8,725 nt of DNA from Brevundimonas sp. UBA5936 (GCA_002430835.1 DJDA01000127.1:52459-61183), one strand, 5' to 3'; counted from the stretch's first letter, positions 1 to 5,985 are shown. Numbers and translations are program-made. The notes: generated from the sequence alone by a model not told the origin.

Positions 1-149
1 CCGCCGGTCCAGGCCGGGTGAGACGTCGGATCGATGTCCAGGTTCAGCGTGGCGCCTTCCTTCCCGTAGGTCGAACGGGTCTGGTAGGTGGTGCCGTCGG
101 TCATCACAACAGTGATGAAGTGGTAGTCGGGGTGCGTGTCCGCTTTCAT
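1..149 (-). CDS. rpmE: 50S ribosomal protein L31 (partial, C-terminus off the window)
   Basis: Structural protein of the large ribosomal subunit. The reverse strand from the ATG at 147-149 reads MKADTHPDYHFITVVMTDGT, followed by a TRSTYGKEG segment, LDIDPTSHPAW and a final TGG. This is the alphaproteobacterial form of L31. It has no cysteines in the visible part, so it is the zinc-independent (C-) type rather than the CxxC zinc-binding form. About 49 of roughly 75 expected residues are present and the frame is still open at base 1. The stretch GGACAAG a few bases before the start is only a weak ribosome-binding site. The gene is divergent from the ABC exporter that starts at 282. The identification rests on the continuous match to the family N-terminus. 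Confidence 0.94.
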   Translation of the reverse strand, partial: MKADTHPDYHFITVVMTDGTTYQTRSTYGKEGATLNLDIDPTSHPAWTG

Positions 150-281
150 CGATCTTGTCCGTCTCTGCGCGACGACGATGCCGACCGTCACTGCGCGTAA
201 ATAGAGAATCCCGCCGCAGAGCGCGACGGGAGCGAGGGGCGGCGTTTACACCGGGGTGCGTTCCGGGGCAAGAGCGCGACC
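150..281. promoter_or_regulatory. Divergent intergenic region, rpmE / ABC exporter
   Basis: These 132 bases separate two divergently read genes and must carry the start signals for rpmE and probably for the exporter. I see no strong consensus promoter. On the minus strand a TATTTA-like -10 candidate lies near 200-206, but no convincing -35 goes with it. No large hairpin or known riboswitch was recognised. The placement is inferred from gene orientation only. Confidence 0.4.
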
Positions 282-2126
282 ATGACCCAAGCTGAACCTC
301 AACGTCATGCCCAGCCGACCGGCCGCCCCGGCGCCGGCGCCGTTCTGGCCGAACAGATGGACGAGGCGGGCGGCAAGCGCGCCAAGAGCCGCAACATCCG
401 CCCCCTGGGACGGCTGCTGCCCTTCCTGGCCCGGCACAAGATGGACGCGGCCATCGCCACGGTCTGGCTGATCGGATCGACGGTCGCCTCCCTGGCGCTG
501 ACGGCGACGGCGCGCGGCGCCATCGACCAGGGGTTCGAGAACGGCGGCGCCAATATCGACAAATGGTTCCTGATCCTGGGCCTCAACGCCGTGATCCTGG
601 GGCTGGCGACGGCGCTGCGCTATTTCTACGTCACCAAGACGGGCGAGCGGATGATCGCCGACCTGCGCACGGCGCTGTTCCAGCGCATCCTGACGCTGGA
701 CCCGGTCTTCTTCGCCCATATGCGGACGGGCGAGGTGCTGTCGCGCCTGACCACGGACATCCAGTTGGTGGATACGCTGCTGACCACTTCGATCAGCTAT
801 GCGCTGCGCAACTTCCTGACCCTGATCGGCGGGGTGATCCTGCTGTTCTTCGTCAGCCCCAAGTTGACGGGCTTCGTCCTGTTGATCGTGCCGGTGCTGA
901 TCGTGCCCCTGTTCCTGTTCGGCCGGGTGGTGCGCCGCCTGACGGTGCAGTCGCAGGACACCTTCGCCGGAGCCGTGGGCTTCGCCGGGGAAAGCGTAGA
1001 CGCCATCGAGACGGTGCAGGCCTTCGGCCGCGAAAAGAGCGCCATCGGCCGCTTCGGCGCGGCGGTGGAAGAGGCGTTCGGCGTCTCGCTGAAGCGGATG
1101 CGGGCGCGCGGCGTGATGACGGCCATGATCATCATGGTGATGTTCGGCGGCGTGACGCTGGTGCTGTGGCTGGGGGCGCAGGACGTGATCGCCGGGACCA
1201 TGACGCCGGGCGCCCTGCTGCAGTTCGTGCTTCTGTCGGTGTTCGCGGCGGGCGCCGTCGGCGCGCTGGGCGAAAGCTGGGGCGACGTGCAGAAGGCCGC
1301 GGGGGCCATGGAGCGGATCGACGAACTGATGCGGGCGACCCCCGCCATCGCGCCGCCCGCCAGCCCGGTCGCGCTGCCTCAGCCGCCGCGCGGCGAGGTG
1401 TCGATGTCGGCGGTGGACTTCGCCTATCCGGGCCGCCCGGACCTGCCCGCGCTGAAGGGCTTCAGCCTGACCGTGCGGCCGGGCGAGACGGTGGCTCTGG
1501 TCGGGCCGTCGGGGGCGGGCAAGTCGACGGTCTTCCGCCTGTTGCTGCGCTTCTATGACCCGCAGTCGGGCCTGGTGTCGGTGGACGGGGTGGACGTGCG
1601 CGCGGCTGATCCGGTCGACGTGCGCAACCGCTTCGCCTGGGTGTCGCAGGAGGCGCCGTTGTTCTCGGGCTCGGCGCTGGAGAACATCCGCTTCGGTCGC
1701 GAGGCCGCCACGCTGGACGAAGCCCGCGCCGTCGCCGCCGAGGCGCAGGCGCTGGGCTTCATCGACGCCCTGCCGGAAGGTTTCGACACGCCGCTGGGCG
1801 AGCGCGGCAAGAGCTTGTCGGGCGGCCAGCGTCAGCGTCTGGCCATCGCGCGGGCTCTGGTGCGCGAGGCGCCGATCCTGCTGCTGGACGAGGCGACCAG
1901 CGCGCTCGACGCCGAGAACGAGCGCCTGGTGCAAGCCGCGCTGGATCAGGCGATGGAGGCGCGCACCACCCTGGTCATCGCCCACCGCCTGGCGACCGTG
2001 CTGCGCGCCGACCGCATCGTGGTGATGGACGGCGGCCAGGTGGTCGAGGAAGGCACGCACGCGGAGCTGTCAGCCAAGGGCGGCCTCTATGCACGGCTTG
2101 CCAAGCTGCAGTTTCAGGGAACGTGA
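282..2126 (+). CDS. ABC transporter, fused permease and ATPase (MsbA-related exporter)
   Basis: Half-transporter of the type IV exporter fold, expected to act as a homodimer in the inner membrane and move a lipophilic or amphipathic substrate outward using ATP. Six hydrophobic segments lie at about residues 56-78, 96-116, 175-192, 197-217, 278-299 and 311-333. A complete nucleotide-binding domain follows: Walker A GPSGAGKST at 408-416, Q-loop Q456, signature LSGGQ at 512-516, Walker B ILLLDE at 532-537 with SALD after it, and switch histidine H568. All catalytic positions are intact and the length is normal for the class. It resembles the alphaproteobacterial MsbA-related group rather than MsbA itself; the substrate is unknown. 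The first 40 or so residues are polar and Ala/Gly/Arg-rich. A start at Met26 is possible, but AAGAG seven bases before 282 supports the longer form. Confidence 0.93.
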   Translation: MTQAEPQRHAQPTGRPGAGAVLAEQMDEAGGKRAKSRNIRPLGRLLPFLARHKMDAAIATVWLIGSTVASLALTATARGAIDQGFENGGANIDKWFLILGLNAVILGLATALRYFYVTKTGERMIADLRTALFQRILTLDPVFFAHMRTGEVLSRLTTDIQLVDTLLTTSISYALRNFLTLIGGVILLFFVSPKLTGFVLLIVPVLIVPLFLFGRVVRRLTVQSQDTFAGAVGFAGESVDAIETVQAFGREKSAIGRFGAAVEEAFGVSLKRMRARGVMTAMIIMVMFGGVTLVLWLGAQDVIAGTMTPGALLQFVLLSVFAAGAVGALGESWGDVQKAAGAMERIDELMRATPAIAPPASPVALPQPPRGEVSMSAVDFAYPGRPDLPALKGFSLTVRPGETVALVGPSGAGKSTVFRLLLRFYDPQSGLVSVDGVDVRAADPVDVRNRFAWVSQEAPLFSGSALENIRFGREAATLDEARAVAAEAQALGFIDALPEGFDTPLGERGKSLSGGQRQRLAIARALVREAPILLLDEATSALDAENERLVQAALDQAMEARTTLVIAHRLATVLRADRIVVMDGGQVVEEGTHAELSAKGGLYARLAKLQFQGT

Positions 2127-2132
2127 GCAAGA

Positions 2133-2153
2133 CCCTCTCCCGGCGGGAGAGGG
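2133..2153. terminator. Perfect palindrome between convergent stop codons, likely bidirectional terminator
   Basis: CCCTCTCCCG at 2133-2142 is exactly complementary to CGGGAGAGGG at 2144-2153, so a hairpin forms on either strand. In practice the loop would take in a few of the central bases. It lies six bases after the exporter TGA and directly against the TAG (2155-2157) of the phosphodiesterase gene on the other strand. There is no T-run, so it may act as a processing or stabilising stem rather than a classical intrinsic terminator. The same core recurs at 3245-3260 and 3412-3430. Confidence 0.6.
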
Positions 2154-2154
2154 G

Positions 2155-3195
2155 CTAGCGCGCGTTGACGGCGGCGGCGGGAAAATCGCTGAACACGGCG
2201 TCGACGCCCAGCGCATAGATCGCCTTCAGCCAGCCTGCCAGATCGCCGTGGTCGGCCGGCGCTTCGCCGATGCGGTATTGGGCGGGCAGGAACAGGTTCT
2301 CCGCTCGGAAGGTCCAGACCACGACCTTCAGGCCCGCCGCGTGGGCGTCGCTTGTCAGGTTCGACGCCTCCAGCGCTCGGCCGGCATCGTCACGGGGAAC
2401 GACCATCAAATCCTGCACCCCGACCGCCTCGGCGTAGCGGGCGATCTCCGCCAGGCCCTGCGGCGTGGCCATCTTGGCATAGGTCGCGCCTGGTCGGTCG
2501 GCGGGGCCGCCGCCGGCCTGCATCAGTTGTAGCAGGGGGGCGTCGATGCGCGCCTTCAACCGCTCCAGCGTCCCGACCTCGAAGCACTGGATCAGGATGG
2601 GGGCGTCGGCGCCGGTCAGGGCATGGCGCTCCAGCGCGGCGACGAAGGCGTCCTCCATCGGCAAGCCAAGGGCGGCGAAATGGCTGGGGTGCTTCAGTTC
2701 GGGCGCGACGCCGATGACGCGGACGGTGCGGGCGCTGGCCTCACGCGCGATCTCGACCACGGCGTCGAAGGTCAAGATCGGCTCCTGACCGTCATAGGCG
2801 GCCGAGGCGGGGCGCAGGGCGGGCAGGCGCTCGCGGGCGCGCAGGGTCTTTAGCTCGGCCAGGGTGAAGTCTTCGGTGAACCAGCCGCTGATGGGCACGC
2901 CGTCCACCTCGCGCGTGGTGCGGCGTGCGGCGAACTCGGGACGGTCGGCGATGTCGGTGGTCTCGCCGATCTCGTTCTCGTGGCGGACGACCAGATGACC
3001 ATCGCGGGTCATGACCAGATCGGGCTCGATGAAGTCGGCGCCCTGTTCAATCGCCAGCTCATAGGCGGCGCGGGTGTGCTCGGGCCGTTCGCCAGAGGCG
3101 CCCCGGTGGGCGATGACGATGGGCTTGGCGGGAGGAGCGGACATGGCCGGTTGGCTCGACGACAGGAGGACGGCGGTCAGGATGGCGGCGATCAT
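2155..3195 (-). CDS. glpQ: Secreted glycerophosphodiester phosphodiesterase (GlpQ-like)
   Basis: Hydrolyses glycerophosphodiesters to glycerol-3-phosphate and an alcohol, probably in the periplasm, salvaging phosphate and glycerol from lipid head groups. The start is a hydrophobic signal-peptide-like stretch (about residues 1-20, ending AMSA) with an unusually uncharged n-region. The GDPD barrel follows: IAHRGASG with catalytic H30 and R31, EHT at 39-41, the metal ligands E57 and D59 in EPDLVMTRDGHLVVRHE with catalytic H72, and PELKH with E166 and K168. Residues of about 80-115 match the small insertion (TDIADR...FTLAELK) seen in E. coli GlpQ. Its 346 residues are normal for the family. The ATG at 3193-3195 has no clear Shine-Dalgarno sequence, but no in-frame alternative precedes it within the 45 bases I checked. 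It lies downstream of suhB on the same strand, separated by the inverted-repeat element, and may depend on a promoter there or on read-through. Confidence 0.92.
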   Translation of the reverse strand: MIAAILTAVLLSSSQPAMSAPPAKPIVIAHRGASGERPEHTRAAYELAIEQGADFIEPDLVMTRDGHLVVRHENEIGETTDIADRPEFAARRTTREVDGVPISGWFTEDFTLAELKTLRARERLPALRPASAAYDGQEPILTFDAVVEIAREASARTVRVIGVAPELKHPSHFAALGLPMEDAFVAALERHALTGADAPILIQCFEVGTLERLKARIDAPLLQLMQAGGGPADRPGATYAKMATPQGLAEIARYAEAVGVQDLMVVPRDDAGRALEASNLTSDAHAAGLKVVVWTFRAENLFLPAQYRIGEAPADHGDLAGWLKAIYALGVDAVFSDFPAAAVNAR

Positions 3196-3234
3196 GGCCG
3201 AAGGGTAGGGGCCGGACGTGACAGGCGCGTGATC

Positions 3235-3439
3235 GCGTGACCAACTCCCGGCGGGAGAGGGCTTGAGCGCGCGGCGGCGCAGCCGTCGCCCTCGCGCGCA
3301 AGGGTGAGGGGCTAAGGTATCCGTTCGAGCGCTGAGTGACGGCTAACGCCGACTTCACCCGTGAACCCTCACCCTTTCGCCTTGCCAATCGCTTCGCTCT
3401 TGGAGGCTCAAGCCCTCTCCCATCGGGAGTGGGTGACGT
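3235..3439. repeat. 205-base element with 34-base terminal inverted repeats
   Basis: The left end (3235-3268) and right end (3406-3439) are inverted copies that match at 29 of 34 positions, including 16 identical bases, GCTCAAGCCCTCTCCC. Inside is a second perfect inverted pair, AAGGGTGAGGG at 3300-3310 and its complement at 3366-3376. There are also smaller hairpins: CGGC-GCA-GCCG near 3274-3284, CGGC-TAAC-GCCG at 3340-3351 and TTCAC-CC-GTGAA at 3354-3365. No credible coding sequence lies within it. It fills almost all of the gap between suhB and glpQ, and its right end abuts the suhB stop codon. It resembles a non-autonomous repeat of the MITE or REP-doublet (BIME) kind. The inverted repeats are seen directly; the mobile origin is inference. 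Confidence 0.75.
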
Positions 3440-4245
3440 CAGGCCTCGCGCAGGATCTTGCGCAGCTTGGCTTGTATCTCCGGGTTGCCCGCGACGATCT
3501 GCTTGCCGTTCATCGGGTCGCCGTCCTGGTCGATGGCGGTGACGACGCCGCCGGCCTCAGTGACCAGCAGGATGCCCGCCGCCACGTCCCACGGCTGAAG
3601 GTTGCGCTCGAAATAGGCGTCGTAGCGGCCCGCGGCGACCCAGGCGAAGTCCAGCGAGGCCGCGCCCAGGCGGCGGATGCCCGCGACCCGCTGGCCGACG
3701 GCGTGGATGTCCTTGATGGCCTGGCCGTGGCCCGTCTTGCCGATGAAGGGCAGGCCCGTGGCGATCAGGCATTCGGCCATGTCGACGCGTCCGGCGATGC
3801 GGATGCGCGTGTCGTTCAGATAGCAGCCCTTGCCCTTTTCGGCCCAGAACATCTCGTTCATGACCGGGTTGTAGGTGACGCAGGCCACGATCTCGGACGT
3901 GCCGTCGGGATGCTTGCGCTCCAGGCCCACCGTGATGGCGAAGTGGGGCATGGCGTGCATGAAATTGGTGGTGCCGTCGATCGGGTCGACGATCCAGGTG
4001 TGGGTCTTGTCGGTGCCCTCGACCATGCCGCGCTCTTCGCCCAGGAAGCCGTAGCCGGGACGGGCCTTCAGCAGCAGCTCGAACAGGGTCTGTTCGGCCT
4101 TGACGTCGGCGGCGGTGACGAAGTCGCCGGGGCCTTTGCGGGACACCTGCAGCTGGGACACCTCGCCGAAATCCCGGAGCATCGGGCGGGCGGTCTTGCG
4201 GACGGCGTCCATCATGACCTGGAGCAGGGCGGAAGCGAGGGCCAT
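3439..4245 (-). CDS. suhB: Inositol monophosphatase family protein
   Basis: Magnesium-dependent phosphatase of the inositol monophosphatase superfamily, which cleaves myo-inositol 1-phosphate and related sugar phosphates; in enterobacteria SuhB also joins rRNA antitermination complexes. With the start at 4245 the protein has 268 residues, normal for the family. The diagnostic motifs are complete: GEERG with E70, WIVDPIDGTTNF with D87 and D90 (residues 84-95), and the second motif WDVAAG with D220 (219-224). I chose the ATG at 4243-4245 because AGGAGAA sits seven bases before it; an in-frame TTG 30 bases upstream adds a non-conserved tail and has no such site. The upstream efp terminator suggests a separate transcript. 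The exact substrate and any regulatory role cannot be read from the sequence. Confidence 0.93.
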   Translation of the reverse strand: MALASALLQVMMDAVRKTARPMLRDFGEVSQLQVSRKGPGDFVTAADVKAEQTLFELLLKARPGYGFLGEERGMVEGTDKTHTWIVDPIDGTTNFMHAMPHFAITVGLERKHPDGTSEIVACVTYNPVMNEMFWAEKGKGCYLNDTRIRIAGRVDMAECLIATGLPFIGKTGHGQAIKDIHAVGQRVAGIRRLGAASLDFAWVAAGRYDAYFERNLQPWDVAAGILLVTEAGGVVTAIDQDGDPMNGKQIVAGNPEIQAKLRKILREA

Positions 4246-4308
4246 AGGCGGTTCTCCTGATCCGTCGATCCTCAAAAGCCAGCGGCCCGGATGGACGGAG
4301 AAGCAAAA

Positions 4309-4331
4309 GGGGCGCGGACCATCCGCGCCCC
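4309..4331 (-). terminator. Intrinsic terminator downstream of efp
   Basis: On the minus strand GGGGCGCGGA pairs perfectly with TCCGCGCCCC around a three-base TGG loop and is followed by TTTT (complement of 4305-4308). This is the best intrinsic terminator in the window. It lies 47 bases past the efp stop and 64 bases before the suhB start, so it should end the efp transcript and isolate suhB. Confidence 0.85.
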
Positions 4332-4363
4332 TGTAGTCTTTACAGCGCCCGGCCTTGGCCGGG
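4331..4363. repeat. Two further stem-loops after efp
   Basis: CTGTA at 4331-4335 pairs with TACAG at 4341-4345. CCCGGCC at 4348-4354 pairs perfectly with GGCCGGG at 4357-4363 around TT. With the terminator at 4309-4331 they form three consecutive hairpins in the efp 3' region. The sequence AATGACGGC after the second stem resembles the arm of the inverted repeat downstream of bfr. Confidence 0.55.
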
Positions 4364-4377
4364 AATGACGGCGTTTG

Positions 4378-4944
4378 TTAGTCCGCGCGGCGGACGTATT
4401 CGCCGGTCGAGGTGTCGACGATGATCTTCTCGCCCGTCGACATGAAGGGCGGGATCATGACGCGGATGCCGTTCGAGGCCTTGGCGGGCTTGTAGGACGA
4501 CGAGGCGGTCTGACCCTTCACGGTCGGCTCGGTCTCGACGACTTCCAGCACGACCTGTTCCGGCAGTTCCAGGCCGATCGGGCGCTCTTCGTGCGACTCG
4601 ATGATGACCTTCATGCCTTCCTGCAGGTAGGGGATGCGGTCTTCGCCGACCCAGCCCTTTTGCAGTTCGATCTGCTCATAGGACTCGTCGTCCATGAAGA
4701 CGAGGGTTTCGCCGTTGTCGAACAGATAGGAGTAGTCGCGCTGTTCCAGCGTGACGCGCTCGACCTTGTCTTCCGAGCGGAAGCGTTCGTTCAGCTTGTT
4801 GCCGGTTTCGAGGTTCTTGGCCTCGACGTTGGCGAAGGCGCCGCCCTTGCCGGGCTTGACGTGGCTGGCCTTGGTGACGACCCACAGGGCGCCGTTGTGT
4901 TGCAGGACCATGCCGGGCTTGATGGTGTTGGCGTTGATTTTCAT
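4378..4944 (-). CDS. efp: Translation elongation factor P
   Basis: EF-P binds between the ribosomal P and E sites and relieves stalling at consecutive prolines. The 188-residue product has the length of E. coli EF-P and the expected three-domain order: an N-terminal KOW-like domain, a central OB domain (LEQRDYSYLFDNGETLVFMD) and a C-terminal OB domain ending DTSTGEYVRRAD. The loop reads KPGKGGAF, and K33 corresponds to the modified lysine K34 of E. coli. It therefore belongs to the lysine-type EF-Ps, not the arginine type modified by EarP. No modification enzyme is visible here. The ATG at 4942-4944 gives the canonical N-terminus MKINANTIKPG; a TTG-initiated extension to 5046 is not conserved. 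No good Shine-Dalgarno sequence precedes the ATG (the upstream bases read CCTACGGTTCTC). The transcript appears to end at the terminator at 4309-4331. Confidence 0.96.
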   Translation of the reverse strand: MKINANTIKPGMVLQHNGALWVVTKASHVKPGKGGAFANVEAKNLETGNKLNERFRSEDKVERVTLEQRDYSYLFDNGETLVFMDDESYEQIELQKGWVGEDRIPYLQEGMKVIIESHEERPIGLELPEQVVLEVVETEPTVKGQTASSSYKPAKASNGIRVMIPPFMSTGEKIIVDTSTGEYVRRAD

Positions 4945-5067
4945 GAGAACCGTAGGGCTCGTTGCTGGGGGGCGGCAGGCGCCGACCGCCAGAGCGTGGC
5001 GCGCCAAATCGCGGCGAGCCCTAGAGGATAAGGCGAAAAAGGGCAATGGCGCGTGCGATTGCCCCTA
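4945..5067 (-). promoter_or_regulatory. efp upstream region
   Basis: The 123 bases before efp hold no gene. On the minus strand TTGCCC (complement of 5041-5046) followed 17 bases later by TAGGGC is a poor promoter candidate. GC-rich self-complementary stretches around 4980-5015 could fold in the leader. The region must carry the efp promoter, since the upstream gene bfr is followed by its own palindrome. Confidence 0.35.
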
Positions 5068-5104
5068 TGCCGTCATCATCGCGCTAGGCCCGACGATGAC
5101 GGCA
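5068..5104. repeat. Inverted repeat downstream of bfr
   Basis: TGCCGTCATCATCG (5068-5081) and the complement of CGACGATGACGGCA (5091-5104) match at 13 of 14 positions across a nine-base loop. It begins 13 bases past the bfr stop. It could form a strong hairpin on the bfr mRNA but lacks a T-run, so it may be a palindromic repeat acting as a 3' stabiliser or factor-assisted terminator. Its ATGACGGC arm recurs after efp. Confidence 0.6.
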
Positions 5105-5117
5105 GGGAGAGGAGGCT

Positions 5118-5618
5118 TTAGTTCCCCGTGGCGGCGCCGTCGGTGACGATTTCCTTCATGGCCGACTGCAGATAGTTCTGCGCGCCCATCAGCTTGATCA
5201 GGCTGTGCTGGTTTTCGAGGAAGTCGACGTGCTCCTCGGTGTCGGCCAGGATCTTCATCAGCAGGTCGCGGCTGACGTAGTCGCGGGCTTCCTCGCACTG
5301 GGTGACGGCGTCGCGGGTCGCGGCGCGGCTGTCGATCTCCAGTTGCAGGTCGGCGCCCAGGCATTCGATCGGGTCTTCGCCGACCTTCAGCTTGTGCAGA
5401 TCCTGCAGGTTGGGCAGGCCGTCCAGGAAGAGGATGCGCTTGATCAGCATGTCGGCGTGCTTCATCTCGCCGATCGATTCTTCGTAGATGACGTTGCCGA
5501 GATGGGTCAGACCCCAGCTCTCGAACATGCGGGCGTGCAGGAAGTACTGGTTCACCGCCGTCAGTTCGTTGGTCAGCACCGCATTGAGGGTGCGGATGAT
5601 CGCGGGATCGCCCTTCAT
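5118..5618 (-). CDS. bfr: Bacterioferritin
   Basis: Iron-storage protein that assembles into a 24-subunit shell, oxidises Fe(II) at a diiron centre and binds haem between subunits. The 166-residue sequence opens MKGDPAIIRTLN and keeps the hallmark stretches NQYFLHARMF, EEMKHAD-type helix, RILFLDGLPNLQDL and QNYLQS. Of the six diiron ligands known from E. coli Bfr, E18, E51, H54, E94 and H130 are present at the same positions. The sixth, E127, falls on threonine in the run DTEEHVDFLE. The numbering from MKGD to H130 needs no gaps against the E. coli sequence as I recall it. The haem-ligating methionine M52 is present. AAGGACG lies ahead of the ATG at 5616-5618. bfd lies upstream on the same strand, 181 bases away, so the two probably act together in storing and releasing iron. 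Confidence 0.95.
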   Translation of the reverse strand: MKGDPAIIRTLNAVLTNELTAVNQYFLHARMFESWGLTHLGNVIYEESIGEMKHADMLIKRILFLDGLPNLQDLHKLKVGEDPIECLGADLQLEIDSRAATRDAVTQCEEARDYVSRDLLMKILADTEEHVDFLENQHSLIKLMGAQNYLQSAMKEIVTDGAATGN

Positions 5619-5700
5619 GGTCGTCGTCCTTGTTCAGCGGCGGCGAAAGCGACGTCAGCGCGACGACAGGGCCTCTCGGCCGCCCGTAAGGACTTCATAG

Positions 5701-5718
5701 CACGGCTGAAACGCCGTG
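5701..5718 (-). promoter_or_regulatory. Stem-loop in the bfr leader
   Basis: CACGGC at 5701-5706 pairs perfectly with GCCGTG at 5713-5718 around a six-base loop. If bfr is transcribed from the promoter proposed near 5740-5775, this hairpin lies early in its 5' untranslated leader. Its role is unknown. A second small stem, GGCC-TCTC-GGCC, occurs closer to the gene. Confidence 0.4.
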
Positions 5719-5733
5719 GATTATTTGCGAGTT

Positions 5734-5777
5734 TTTATCACTGCATTGATAATGCGAGTGAAATCCGCTTTCAAAAA
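5734..5777 (-). promoter_or_regulatory. Candidate bfr promoter with overlapping palindromes
   Basis: On the minus strand TTGAAA (five of six to the sigma-70 -35) is followed after 17 bases by TATCAA (four of six to the -10). Two palindromes overlap the -10: GCATT-ATC-AATGC (perfect 5-base arms) and TTATCA-N6-TGATAA (perfect 6-base arms). Such symmetry suggests an operator, and an iron regulator would fit the gene. The protein that binds is not established. The region is locally AT-rich compared with its surroundings. Confidence 0.45.
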
Positions 5778-5781
5778 GCGG
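5765..5781 (-). terminator. Short hairpin after bfd, weak terminator
   Basis: CCGCTTT pairs perfectly with AAAGCGG around a three-base loop, 18 bases beyond the bfd stop. On the minus strand it is followed by ATTTC, so termination would be weak at best. Its loop also supplies the -35 candidate of bfr. Confidence 0.4.
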
Positions 5782-5799
5782 CGGCTCTTGCGCTAGGCT

Positions 5800-5985
5800 C
5801 TACTCGGCCGCGATGGCGAAGGCGGCCTGGGTTTCCTGGATCATCTGACGCATTTCGCACACGCATTTGGCGCACTGGGGCGCGCACTGGTGGCTGGCGA
5901 AGATGTCCTTCGGACGGTTGGCGCCCGCCTCGATGGCGAGGGCGACGTCACGCTGGCGAAGACCGTTACAGTTGCAGACGTACAA
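5800..5985 (-). CDS. bfd: Bacterioferritin-associated ferredoxin
   Basis: Small [2Fe-2S] protein that docks on bacterioferritin and passes electrons to the haem so that stored Fe(III) is released as Fe(II). The 61-residue product begins MYVCNCNG, the family signature, and carries the second pair in CAKC. By analogy the cluster ligands are C4, C6, C38 and C41. Two extra cysteines, C34 and C43, flank the second pair. The start is TTG at 5983-5985; no ATG or GTG gives the conserved N-terminus, and the Shine-Dalgarno sequence is poor (CCGGGTG further upstream). That combination suggests low or conditional translation. The gene lies upstream of bfr in the same direction, with a probable promoter and Fur-like site at 6017-6054. 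The identity is secure from the motif spacing and the bfr context. Confidence 0.93.
   Translation of the reverse strand: MYVCNCNGLRQRDVALAIEAGANRPKDIFASHQCAPQCAKCVCEMRQMIQETQAAFAIAAE

Noticed and set aside
246..2060. 604-residue open frame on the minus strand across the ABC exporter
   Set aside because: It is antisense to a gene with all its ABC motifs intact. Its translation is rich in His, Arg, Gln and Ala with no domain, as expected for a shadow frame in GC-rich DNA.
2352..2717. Arg/Pro-rich open frame opposite glpQ
   Set aside because: Low-complexity shadow; the catalytic motifs of the phosphodiesterase lie on the other strand.
3235..3439. Regularly spaced repeats considered as a CRISPR array
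   Set aside because: There are only two copies in inverted orientation, with no direct repeats, no spacers of constant length and no cas genes.
3361..4260. 299-residue plus-strand open frame opposite suhB
   Set aside because: It overlaps the inositol monophosphatase gene almost completely, and its composition (Val, Gly, Asp, Ala, His repeats) is that of a complementary-strand shadow.
4246..4275. TTG-initiated extension of suhB by ten residues
   Set aside because: The ATG at 4243-4245 has a strong AGGAGAA site at good spacing, and the extension is not family-like.
4945..5046. TTG-initiated extension of efp by 34 residues
   Set aside because: The internal ATG gives the canonical EF-P N-terminus and length; the extension is arginine-rich and not conserved.
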